A DNA stretch of 64,000 nt from Membranipora membranacea. Its lineage: Eukaryota; Bryozoa; Gymnolaemata; Cheilostomatida; Membraniporidae. Where the stretch lies: positions 11,096,001 through 11,160,000 of the forward strand of contig OU612065.1 of NCBI GenBank assembly GCA_914767715.1, written 5' to 3'. Numbering within the stretch: the stretch's first letter is position 1; every line of letters starts with the position of its first letter. Position numbers and translations under genes: made by a program. Below are positions 1-10,814 of the stretch, one piece after another. A model generated the notes under the pieces. That model did no database searches. It was not told the origin of the DNA and worked only from the letters and a program-made list of their open reading frames with translations.

Positions 1-269
1 ACTCAAAAATAAGGAGTCATTTTATATGACCCACAAAAAAATCATGTCTTAAATCCTCTTAAATAATCATGTTGGGCATCCTTAACCCAATAGTAATTAA
101 TGGTAGATAAAATAGCCTGACATGGTTGGACCACTCCAATGCAAAGATTTGCCCTACACACTGATAGCCACTATATATATATATATATACACACATTTGT
201 GCAATAAAGTGTCATATATTATATATCCCACTATTGTACCCATAAAAACCCTGGACCATGAGTGATTCA

Positions 270-301
<32 letters not shown>

Positions 302-632
302 GTGGCTATCAGTGTGTAGGGCATATCTTTGCATTGGAGTTGTCTGCCCATGTCAGGCTATTTTATCTACCATTAATTACTATTGGGTTAAGGATGCCCA
401 ACATGATTATTTAAGAGGATTTAAGACATGATTTTTTTGTGGGTCATATAAAATGACTCCTTATTTTTGAGTGACACTTAGTTGGGGCCAAATACACACA
501 GATGACACTTAAAAGCACAGATTTGAATCTCTATATATATATATGAATGACTTATTGTCCAGGGTTTTTATGGGTACAATAGTGGGATATATAATATATG
601 ACACTTTATTGCACAAATGTATATATATATAT
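1..632. repeat. Interlaced inverted repeats (foldback elements) in an ATP9 intron
   Basis: Two long inverted repeats overlap in the order A-B-A'-B'. Arm A (from base 1 to about 173) is the near-perfect reverse complement of about 305-472; the main mismatch is a block of about eight bases near 130. Arm B (about 192-275), which lies between A and A', is the reverse complement of about 540-630. Runs of TA separate the arms. Arm A starts at the first base of the window, so its true end is outside. The block lies in the intron before the first visible ATP9 exon. It looks like one or two palindromic MITE or foldback insertions. No coding potential is seen. Confidence 0.85.
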
Positions 633-672
633 ATAAATGTTTTTATGGACGTCCCTTTCTTTGATTTTCTAG

Positions 673-3600
673 GATAGTAGTGGAGTTATCACTTTTTACA
701 TGAAAGGAGCTGATGTGGTTATGGGAGCAATAGTTCAGTACAATGACTGGCTGGAAGAAGAGGTATATAACATTAATATACTATATAGATATGTATATAT
801 ATATATATATGTATTATGTATTCATTTTATTACCAGTTGTTCTCTGTAAATCCAAGCAATATGTCAAACATCTTGTAAAAACTAAATCCATTCTAAAATG
901 TCAAAATTTTGCCCTAATCATTGTGTTTTTATTATCACTGCAGACAGATAACATGGCCAGAGAGGGATTGAGAACTCTTGTGGTGGCAAAAAAACAGCTT
1001 ACAGAAGATCAATATAAGGATTTTGAGGTTTGTATCTTCTCTCACTTGTGCAATGATTCCATTCTTAATGATGTGGATCTTCTTGTCAATCACATACAAT
1101 ATAACTTGCTATGGCGTGTAAACAGCTTTGGACACTGCAAATGGCAATGCTATGAGATTTTACATCAACGTTATTGCTTTGTCTTATGTTTTACTTAGGC
1201 TAGATATAAGCTTGCTAAGCTGAGTATGGATGACAGGGCACAGAAGGTCAGTGCTGTTATAGAGAGTTTAGAGAGAGATTTAGAGCTTCTCTGTCTTACT
1301 GGAGTAGAAGACAAACTACAAGAGAATGTCAGACCCACATTGGAGCTTCTCAGAAACGCTGGCATAAAGGTAACATATCACAAGATAACGTCACTTGTTT
1401 TGGAGAAAATGTGTGCTTGTATGTGGAACCAAGGACTAAATCATTGGTGAAACATGATGGTGTATTTGGAGAACTTCTGTGATTTGAAAGGAATTTCCTT
1501 TTTTTATTCAAATTTATCATTCTAAACTTATAGATTATGAATTTGCTCATGTAAAATTTCAGATCTGGATGCTGACTGGAGACAAGCTTGAGACAGCCAT
1601 CTGTATAGGAAAGAGTTCTAAATTGGTGTCAAAGACGCAGCATATCTTTGTGTTCAAACAAGTCTACTCTCGGACTGAAGTCCACGCTGAGCTCAACGCG
1701 TACAGGAAGCGGAATGACTCAGCACTTGTAATCAGAGGGGACAGTCTAGAGGTATTACTATCAAGCTTTCGAGGCTTTATGCAAATCTGCTTATACTGAG
1801 TAATCAAACAAGGTCAAGGAACTGAACGCACATGATTGAAGTTATCTCCCCTATAACAAGGAGCAGCAATCCCAGCTTGTTCCCTTGGAGAGGGCAAAAC
1901 CGTTTTCTTCCAAAGTGTTTCTTTTCACTAATGACAAAACAATATATACTCAGAATCAAAAGCATGAGTACTATCATTCATTACCTAAACAGTTACACAC
2001 TATACTACTGATATGTTAGCACAGTGTCCTCTGTTACCGTCAGAGCTTATCTATGAGCCAAGTAGTGCAACATTTTATCATGTTTATGCTCAGGTATCAT
2101 TGAGAGAGCAGCTTTCCATTTATATATGAAAATATTATATTTAATTTTAATTTCAGGTGTGTCTTCAATATTACGAGCATGAGTTTGTAGAGCTAGCATG
2201 TAACAGTCCAACCGTGATAGTTTGTAGATGTTCTCCTACTCAAAAAGCTGACATTGTTAATCTCATCAAAAGGCATACAAAGCGAAGAATATGTACTATA
2301 GGTAAAAAAGGAGCCATAGCAAAAGCATTAAACAAGTGATGGAATAGCATAGAAAAAACATCACTTTAGTGCTAGGTAGTTTCAGCATTCTCCATAACCA
2401 AGGATGTGTTGGTCGTCCTCCGAGTTTGTCTTTTTATGAACTTTAATAAAAATGATAGACCCGAGAGTGAGGGTACAGCCTATTATTACAAGATGGCAAC
2501 CGCCATGGATCTGCTTTCACTTTAGACATATCAGATACAAGACGTCACTTGCCTGTTGAAATAATTGGATTTATCTTCTCAATAGTGAACGAAAACCTTA
2601 GAGAAACACTCTCTTTAACACCGTCACATATACCATTACATGTATTTTAACATGGAGTGGTAGACCATAGTGTTGTTGCTAAAATTAAATTTTAACATAA
2701 TGACAGGAGACGGAGGTAATGATGTATCGATGATCCAGGCAGCCGATACCGGAGTAGGCATTGTGGGTAAAGAAGGAAAACAAGCTTCATTAGCTGCTGA
2801 CTTCTCTGTGAATCAGTTCAGTCACATTGGTAAACTCCTTATTGTACACGGCAGAAACAGGTTAGTAATTCATGGGCATATGCTTATGAACATACATGTG
2901 TATACCAATTATTATATATGTACCATACATAAATCTATAAAACAAATTATATGGTCTTGGTATATATTGACGACCATAACATTGCATTACAATAACTGGA
3001 CCACTCTTTTATCAATGATGAAAATGATAGTCTCAGTGACCTACATGGGCTACGCTGTACACTGAAATTGTGTATTTTTTTTATATTTCTATGGTGTCTA
3101 TTCGTGTTTTAGTTATAAGAGGTCAGCTGCACTCAGCCAGTTTGTAATGCACAGAGGTCTGATTATCACCACTATGCAAGCTGTATTCTCTTCTGTGTTC
3201 TATCTGGCATCTGTGGAACTCTTCCCTGGATTTCTTATGATTGGGTAGGTCATTATATACATTGTTCTACATATAATATGGTTCCTTGCTGTGTAAAAAA
3301 TAGTTGTAAACTTTTTCAATCAAGACCACCATTGACCTTTGAATGTATGTGCTTTCTTCCTATCGTATGCTGTGTCCTTTATAAAATTTGTGAATTTGGT
3401 TCATTGTTCATTGCTTTGTGCGGCACAACAATGCTTGTCAATTTAAGCGTAAAACATAAGTAGTCATGTGCCCTTGACTAATAAGGGGACAACTTCTAAA
3501 CATAATAGTGATCTCATATTATTTTAGATATGCTACTATATACACCATGTTTCCAGTATTCTCCTTGGTGTTGGACAAAGATGTCACCAGTCAGGTGGCT

Positions 3601-4605
3601 CTTACCTACCCTGAGCTGTACAAAGAGCTTACCAAGGTGAGAAATACTGACTCCCAAGGGTAGCCGGTCATACCTAGCTATCTGTGCGATGAACTAATTT
3701 AATTCAAGTTGCACCATTCAATAGTGTGGTTGTCTTTTTTAAACCATTATCATTGTTTATTTGTATGCTTATTTTTTCTTTTAGGGAAGGTCTCTAAGTC
3801 TGAAGTCCTTCTTTATATGGGTTCTGATTTCTATATATCAAGGTAAGCAGAGATACATCCTATTTGTCTGGACAACTATTTTATTTTGTTGCATAAAACA
3901 TCCTTTTCCACCTAATGTTTAGAAATTCTGTATCATACCACAAAGTTTGTTAGACTAAACCTTGTAAACGATTCATCAGACCTACCTCAAAGAAAGTTGA
4001 TACAGTGGATTATGAATGATCTGCTTGATTAGCTCATGGAGTTTTCATTATTATGATGGACTATGCAACAACATATTCTTATTGACTTATTCTTTCACTC
4101 AGGTGCTGTTATAATGTACGGAGCTTTCCTGCTCTTTGATCAGGACTTTGTTCATGTAATGTCGATCACATTCACGTCTCTGATACTGACCGAGTTACTG
4201 ATGGTGGCGTTGACTATCCGCACCTGGCACTGGATGATGGTTGTTGGTGAACTAATCTCTTTAGCAGCATATATTGCCACTCTAGTGGTGCTCAAAAACT
4301 TTTTTGGTAAGTAATTTGGTCTCAGATTTATAATGATGTGAAATGCCACAGTCAAATGTCATTGTTTATAAATTCAAGAATACACTGTATCCAATCTCAA
4401 CAGCATTGTAGTAAGCTTGAACACACTATATACTGTTGTGAATTGAAATGCATTTCCATTTACAGACCCAGCATTTCTGAAAACATGGAATTTTATATGG
4501 AAGACTGTGATAATCACTAGCATCAGCTGTATTCCTCTCTATGTCATTAAATTTCTGCAGAGGAAATTCTCTCCTGCCACACACTCTAAGCTTGCAGGTA
4601 CATAA
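673..4605 (+). CDS. ATP9: ATP9-type P4-ATPase (phospholipid flippase), C-terminal half
   Basis: This is a P-type ATPase of the P4/ATP9 (yeast Neo1) group, known as an aminophospholipid flippase of Golgi and endosomal membranes that works without a CDC50 partner. Eleven exons are visible with matching GT-AG phases: 673-762, 944-1027, 1199-1369, 1563-1751, 2157-2301, 2707-2860, 3113-3244, 3528-3636, 3785-3842, 4103-4306 and 4466-4605, giving 491 residues. The reading starts inside the nucleotide-binding domain ([10 protein letters not shown]), passes CLTGVED, the MLTGDK motif and the hinge [11 protein letters not shown], and ends with the C-terminal membrane helices. The DKTGT phosphorylation site and N-terminal half lie upstream of the window. 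The stop is at 4603-4605 after the tail [11 protein letters not shown]. Similarity to vertebrate ATP9A/B runs the whole length; I cannot separate A from B, and an invertebrate would normally have one gene. Confidence 0.93.
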
Positions 4606-4702
4606 CCATCCTCAGAGAATTTATCGATTTTTAAACATGAATGGACAACTCCATACCCTTCGTGAAGCCCACACCATCATATATTACACTACATAGGTAT
4701 AA

Positions 4703-4734
4703 CCACTGATATATAATACATTATATATCAGTGG
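4703..4734. repeat. Perfect 15-bp palindrome between convergent genes
   Basis: CCACTGATATATAAT, a 2-base centre (AC), then its exact reverse complement. It lies about 100 bases after the ATP9 stop codon, between that gene and the convergent APH-1. Such a hairpin could form in either 3' transcript; a role in 3'-end formation is inference. Confidence 0.8.
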
Positions 4735-4989
4735 GTATAACATTCAATAATTTATTATCATACTTATTTTGCCAGCACTAGTGCAATTACTATTCCAAAC
4801 CAAAGAATATGTTACCATTCTGGTCAATCCATTATGTCTGTATGACCCCGCTGGGTTAGTTTATTGAACAGGCTGTTACCCTGAGGCTACATGCTATACT
4901 ATTATTTGTGCTAGTTTCAAAGTTTTCCATGAGAAAGTCCTGCTCAAATTTTGTGATTTTCTAAACTTTTTTGTAATTTATGACAATGA

Positions 4990-4995
4990 AATAAA
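4990..4995 (+). promoter_or_regulatory. Candidate poly(A) signal for ATP9
   Basis: AATAAA on the plus strand about 385 bases after the ATP9 stop codon, in the gap before the convergent APH-1 stop codon. This is a common hexamer, so the assignment rests on position only. Confidence 0.35.
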
Positions 4996-5265
4996 TGAAG
5001 ATATAATTTGCAATGAATGTCTGCCAATCGAGAAAATTGGCTTGAGCCAGGCAACATATACGCCATACGGTTAGGATAAAACAAAAAGTAAAACATACGT
5101 TTAAATAAGATGATTCCATTGTGTATTGGACGAGATAAATAGCACTGTAAGAGGAGATATTCGATCAGCAAATACATTGAAATGTCAAGATCACAGTGGT
5201 AAACGATAGAGACCAGAAACCATAGATTTGATAAACAAATTAAAGAACTTTGTTTGGGTAGCTTA

Positions 5266-8200
5266 TTAGCCTTGAGCAGTAAGCGCAGGTGGATGTACAA
5301 AGTGTTTGATGGATCGTCCTGATCCACCCGCAATGTTGTATGCCCATAATGACATCAGTATCAGCTGAATATATGCTACAGTGATTGTAGCTCCATATAC
5401 AGGGGAATCTCCTGCATCTCTATAGTTCAGCATTGTCTAAAATAAAGATGAATCAACATCAATTCTGGTTACAGTGAATACTGAATCATGGGGACATTTC
5501 AGGACCAACATGAAGGTATGAACACCTGAACTGGGATTCTGTCCAACAACTTGGAGTTATCTACTCAGATTGGGTGTGTCGTCAAACCCAACATGAGCAG
5601 ATAACTCAACACAATAACAAACAAAAACCCATCAGCAAAACAAAGCCAAACCAAAACACAAGCACATGGGTCCATTTATAAAAGTACAATAATAGTGATA
5701 CATGAGTAGATAACACCACAGAAGCAATGTCCATCATCACCAATAATACAGACAAGGCCTCTATGTTTGCCTGAATCCCAGGCTAATCAGCACCTGGACA
5801 GCAGAGCTTTGTTGCCTCATGTTCTGGATTTTTTACAGTTGCAAAAGAGCTAGACCGAAGCAAGCGGTCTAATAAATGGTTGCCTTATTTAGGAAAGCAA
5901 AAGTTAAACATTAATCTGTGTCAGGAGAAGCTTCGATTGGCCATAAGGGAAGGGATTTAGTTTAAATTTTACAACTCATAATTGTTCAACAGCTTGATGA
6001 TGAGGCAGTTTTTTTATACAGTTTCCATACTTTTATAAATAACATTGCAGATGGGACAGGGACCTGTTATAATTCATAAGGGAGGGGTAAACTTTAATTA
6101 TCAACAAACTCCAGCTGTTTACTGAGGGGGAAGGTAGAAATAACATATAAACATTCCTTATGCAACAAATCAAAGAGGCAGGAGGGATTCCATGTATTGG
6201 TAAAACAAATCGGTTTAGGGAGCTGACACAAATCCGATGTTTAAGATATGCTTGCCTTAGTATTAACACACCTCAGGGACCGGAACAGCTTATCTCAGAA
6301 AACTTCCTTTTTCTTATACTGTAGATTCGAATTCATTTTGATCAGATAGTCTCTCATTTGCTGTCAACAGCATTGGCCAGTGTTATAAAGTCAACAAATC
6401 TATCAATTAGAGCTTAGAATGGGAAGATTAAGCAATGACTTACCAAACCTGATACCAGCATATGAGACATGAATACTCCTATTACTCCAGATGCTTTTCT
6501 CCAAGGTACATCAGAATCGAGTGAGCCCATATAAACCACGCCCCACGCAACATGGAGTAACACAAATGCTAGAGCTGTGAATGCTGTAAAATGGAAGTCA
6601 GATACAGTAACTGTTAGGCATTTAATTACAAGTTGTTTTTTTCTTTACACTAAGTCTTAAAGGACCACCCTATTTAACAGGCCCCCTAAAGCACAGGTGG
6701 CTTGTGTGGGGTAGCGGCCTTATACCCGCCATTGCTGGCTACTCTTTTTCTAAGAGGCAGAGGGGGATCTTTATACTGCTTGCAAACAAACAGTAGACCT
6801 CCTGTATTTATGGTCCTGATCCGCACAGACCTATATTTGTATTCTCAACTTGTTAACCTTGACAATAAAAAGTGAAGTATCAAGTTCTCTTACATGATAT
6901 TAGGAAGTAGTATTGTGAGTCTCCAGATATCCCTACTGTCCCAGGGCCACTCAAATCCCTGAATATATTGACGGTGGCAAATGCACCACTCACCAAGCCA
7001 TATCCAAGTCCAGCCGCTAAAAATTAAAACTAGACATAGCAGGTTCAAGGTTCAAGAACAACAAGGTAAGCGCTAAGTTTTGTACCAAGCATATACATAC
7101 ACACATGATGATTTGAATATGAATAGATGATATTACGGAATGCAGACAACTCAAGCTGCGTTTACATGTGAGACAAATCGGCTAATAATAACAACTCCGA
7201 CAGAGATTATGAATCTGCTCTATAATCGTTGTCTGTCAACATGTCAACGATACGCTATTTACACACTGTTCATGCCTAACCGATTTCAACACAAACTTCC
7301 AACTCAACTTGTCTCTGATTGGCTAGTGAGACAACTAGTGGGTTTATTCAGTAGTAGTATTAGCTAGTAACTAGTAGTAACTAGTTAGTAATTCATAGCT
7401 GGAGAGTGGAGTCTCCTTCACTAGTCTCCCTAGTTGAAAGGCTACTGTTGTGCCCCTGCAGACCACTGACCAGGGAGGGTGGGACTGAGACTGACAGAGA
7501 GTCATGTTTAGTAATGATTCATCATCTGATGAAGATGTTATAATAGCAGCAGCAGCAATAACTGTTATAACTATATTGCTGTACGTTGCTGCTAAGGACA
7601 AGGAAAGGGTGAGAGAAATATAATGATCAATCATCATTACTTATACTCATTTATTGGCTGAACCATTCATAATCGTTAAGATCTGTCGTTCACTTGTGAC
7701 ATTGTCACAAGTGAACGATTTTGAACAATACAGATTTAAACACCGATTTAAACACAGATTAGCTGTTTACACGGTCAGTCAAATCGATGACCTGTGTCGG
7801 AGTTGTTATTATTAGCCGATCTGTCGCACATGTAAACGCAGCTTCATTACTAAAAAGTGTAAAAATTGATTTGGCTCATTTATAAGTATTGGCTTCGATT
7901 GGTCTAAAAGTTATGGTTTTACAACACAAAAAGTTCTACATGAAGTGCATCTAGCAGATACATCACAAACTTATGCTGCCAATCCTAACAATGATTGCAA
8001 GCCCTGTGCCGGTCAAGGCTTAAACGTATAAGCCATGTAAGTACCATAGGTTACACATCTTAGTTGATAATCAAAGACTTACAATAATACACTGCCAACA
8101 TGTTCAAAGGTTTCCTTTGAGGTTTTCCCTGATTATGGACCAACTCTAAGCCTGCTCTGGCTTTGCTGCAATTGAAATATATTCTTTACCGATTTAGAAC

Positions 8201-9322
8201 GTTGGAAATCATCAGGAGTAGATCAATGCGAATCGTCTAGTTATGTCAATTTGCCAGTAATTATCCATAATTTCATCAAGCAAATCCATGCTATATGAAG
8301 ACATCACCAAGTATCTTTATATTACAAATTGATTGATTGATTTGTATTTTTACAAACGATATCATGGCGAGGATGGTAGAGAAATGTATGTATATGACAG
8401 CTCTTGGTGTAAGTCAGTTGTACATATAATTGTTGTTGTAAAAATTTGTTAGTGGTACGACTGCGTCTGGGCCTGAATTTATAGGCATTACGTGAGGATA
8501 CTCTTGGATTGGTGTTAAAAATGATACAATTGTACAGAAGATGGGACTCATTTCTTAAAATACTACTAAAATGATTAGCACAGATTGTAAACATAAATTC
8601 CTTGAGGTTGGTAAGTTGCGAAGCTAAACAGCGTTCCTCATAATTGAATTCTGGTAGGATAACTCTCAATGCTGTTTTTTGTACACTTTCAAGCCTGGAT
8701 TTGTTGTGGTCAGACAAAAAAGTATAAAATGCTGGAATGGCATAGCAGATGATGGAAAGAATGTTTGTAGTGTAAAAATTTTCAAGACCTTCAACATTTA
8801 GACCAATTTAACTGACGATTGTGGCTGCAAAGATGTGCCTTCAATCTGAACCGCCTCTGAAAAGTTATGACAGGTTGACATAGAACTATTCATGATAACT
8901 GTCTTATTTGCATTTAGAAGCATAGAGTCAAATGATAATTTTCTCACCTGAGCACAAAGTAAAACAGATATCTGAATAACTCCTGGAAGGCTACAGAGAA
9001 TATGAGACCAACGAGGAGCATTGTCTTCTTAGGACCAGGTATAAACCACAGCAATGAGCTGAACATTAACGCCACCTGCCAGAAAAACGCGCTAAAAAAT
9101 AAATATTGATAATGGTAAAAAGAGAATGGAATATATGTAGTTAGTTTGTAATTAGCAACAGGGAGGGTTAGCAGTGAGATAAATAGATGTATACTTGGTG
9201 TCGTTTTACCTTGCCATGAGAAGTATGACGTGTATCGGTTTCTTTGCAACAGTAACAACAAACATGGCAGCTGGAGGTCCAAATGTTACCAGTACACAGC
9301 CCAATAACTCGACGAGAGTCAT
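5266..9322 (-). CDS. APH1: APH-1, gamma-secretase subunit (complete)
   Basis: APH-1 is the seven-helix scaffold of gamma-secretase, which with presenilin, nicastrin and PEN-2 cleaves Notch, APP and other type I membrane proteins. Six exons join in phase (minus strand order): 9322-9210, 9091-8948, 8165-8083, 7016-6894, 6583-6444 and 5436-5266, giving 257 residues (human APH1A is about 265). The protein opens MTLVELLGCVLVTFGPPAAM and contains the family block AFFWQVALMFSSLLWF. The fourth helix has the GxxxGxxxG assembly motif (AGLGYGLVSG). The two conserved membrane histidines are present in FVLLHVAWGVV and FMSHMLVSGL, and the end reads MSLWAYNIAGGSGRSIK. The start ATG is the first in its exon; an acceptor-like site just upstream (9344) suggests a 5' UTR intron. 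The gene converges with ATP9. Large introns hold a MITE and a LINE tail. Confidence 0.94.
5744..5787. repeat. Short dispersed repeat, second copy at 58813-58855
   Basis: About 43 bases (CAGACAAGGCC, then TGCCTGAATCCCAGGCTA) recur on the same strand near 58.8 kb with a few differences. The family is unknown; it probably belongs to an old interspersed element in the last APH-1 intron. Confidence 0.55.
7153..7844. mobile_element. 692-bp MITE-like element with ~52-bp terminal inverted repeats
   Basis: Left end 7153-7204 and right end 7793-7844 are inverted copies that begin AAGCTGCGTTTACATGTG and differ at only a few positions. The interior has no protein-like reading frame, so it must depend on a transposase elsewhere. 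It contains a perfect 15-bp palindrome (around 7686-7718). It sits in the APH-1 intron between exons 8083-8165 and 6894-7016. I could not find a convincing target-site duplication, so the superfamily is not assigned. Confidence 0.8.
8331..8942 (-). mobile_element. 5'-truncated LINE tail fragment (CR1/L2-like)
   Basis: On the minus strand, decayed reading frames resemble the C-terminal end of a LINE reverse-transcriptase protein: NANKTVIMNSSMS, then after a gap NILSIICYAIPAFYTF, SRLESVQKTALRVILP and a tail with FRPRRSRTTNKF. The 3' end is followed by ATCA repeats (AATCAATCAATCAA), a short microsatellite tail as in CR1/L2-type elements. The fragment lies in an APH-1 intron, in the same orientation as the gene, and its 5' side starts only a few bases from the splice donor of APH-1 exon 2. 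It has frame breaks and cannot be active. Confidence 0.75.
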
Positions 9323-9842
9323 TGTGACAGGAGATCAGTGCACCTGAAATCATAAAGAAAAGGCAGCCGGGTGAAGACATGGGGACCCAGGATCGGCAGC
9401 ACACTATTGACAGATTGACGCCCACACTGTTGTATACATCATTGCTCATGGAGGAGAGTATGGGTAGTAGCATTCACCATAATCACATAGCTATTTTTTC
9501 TAAGTCTAATTGGGCGTTTTTTTTACTACAAGTATCGGCGCAGATAAATCAAAGGTCAGTTTGATACCATTACCGTACCACTGCTATAGTAGTGGTAACT
9601 GGATGGTTATAATAAGTGGTATGTTAATGGTGAGCCTCCCCTGGCCATGTGTATGTTTCGTTCATGTAGCAGAGAGTCCTTCTGAAAACCATGGGTCGAA
9701 CTGGCAATGACTGACTTACCTGTTTTTCTTTAACTTAAAATCACAATTGAACAACACAAGCATTTGGAGTTTATCTTCTATATTTTGAGCTTTGAGAATT
9801 CAAGATGCTAAACCAAGGCTCAAAGTTTTTATAATAGACCAT

Positions 9843-10050
9843 TAGGAGGGAAACGCAGTGGTATTGGCATGTTAGACTGAGTGAAATCGAGGTCGAAGGA
9901 GCGTGACCTAGTGGTAGACCAAAACAAAGATGGTGCGATACAGTAAACTCAGACCTTAGATGGCTTGATCTAGATGGTTCAGATGCTGAAGAACTTGGGA
10001 TCAAGCAGAAACCCGCCACCCGCGCAGAACGAAGGCGGTGAAAGACTAGT
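9843..10050 (+). mobile_element. RTE-type LINE 3' fragment, related to the 54-kb copy
   Basis: A fragment of about 200 bases encodes, with frame breaks, the C-terminal end of the same family as the element at 54034-56521: GRPKQRWCDTV, DLRWLDLDGSDAEE and GIKQKPATRAERRR followed by TGA. The last lines match the 3' end of the longer copy closely (KQKPATHTGQRR there). It is a 5'-truncated, dead copy lying upstream of APH-1. Confidence 0.85.
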
Positions 10051-10700
10051 CCAATCAATGTGGTTTCTGGTTCCGGTTCATGGCGGGAAAATTTTCTAAG
10101 CTCTCAAAAATCTGTACAAATTCATCCTATTATACTGATATAACACTAAGCACAACCTCCATACACAGATAGAACACTCATCATCCTTCCCTGTATCTCT
10201 AGCCGTCCGAAACCTAGTAGTAAGTGGGTTATAAAGGTGAAAAAACCAGTCTGTTGGTGCTGCCCCTCTGGGTGGCCAGACAGCTCAGCAACGTCATCAT
10301 GTAGAAAGGAGTGAAACACATCAGAGATTCCCAAGGTGTGCCATCTCTGCTCTAATCGATCAATAATTGTGCTAAATTGAGTAGTATTTTTGTGTTATTA
10401 ATATATTGCATTTTCTTTTCCTAGGGTAAAATTTTTAGATAGTCACTGTGAGTAAATCCTCAGTCAGTGACTATGAGTTCAATCTCTCTGCTAGCCGTAC
10501 ACCGCCTCCATACATAACATAATAGATAGATTTGATTTTTTGTGCACTGTCAGCTCAGGGAATCCCATTTTTTTCAGCTTGACATTTTTTGAACTGAGAC
10601 ATCAAGGTTGAAGGTCTCTGGTCAGTGGCCCCCATATCTTGAGGCTACTAAAACTAAATTGATACATAGATAACTCAATCAGGCTAATTGCTTGATTCCT
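10051..10700. other. No gene recognised; a minus-strand open frame at 10146-10334
   Basis: Between the RTE fragment and the CR1/L2 ORF1 I see no recognisable gene. A minus-strand frame of 62 codons (GISDVFHSFLHDDVAELSG...) is open but resembles nothing I know and has no clear splice partners. Part of this stretch may be the 5' UTR of the LINE that follows. Confidence 0.3.
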
Positions 10701-10814
10701 TGATTGTGTAAATACATATTTGTTTGTTTTTCCTACATTTACAACCTTCAAACACCTGTCTGTCAAACAGTGTTGTGTCGTGCACTTTGTACAAAACCCA
10801 CTGCACTGCTTTGT

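Noticed and set aside
7371-7637. Open frames of 75-88 codons around 7.1-7.6 kb
   Set aside because: They lie inside the MITE-like element, are rich in simple repeats and have no family resemblance.
8322-8717. Minus-strand open frame of 131 codons
   Set aside because: It is the decayed tail of a LINE reverse-transcriptase protein, not a host gene.
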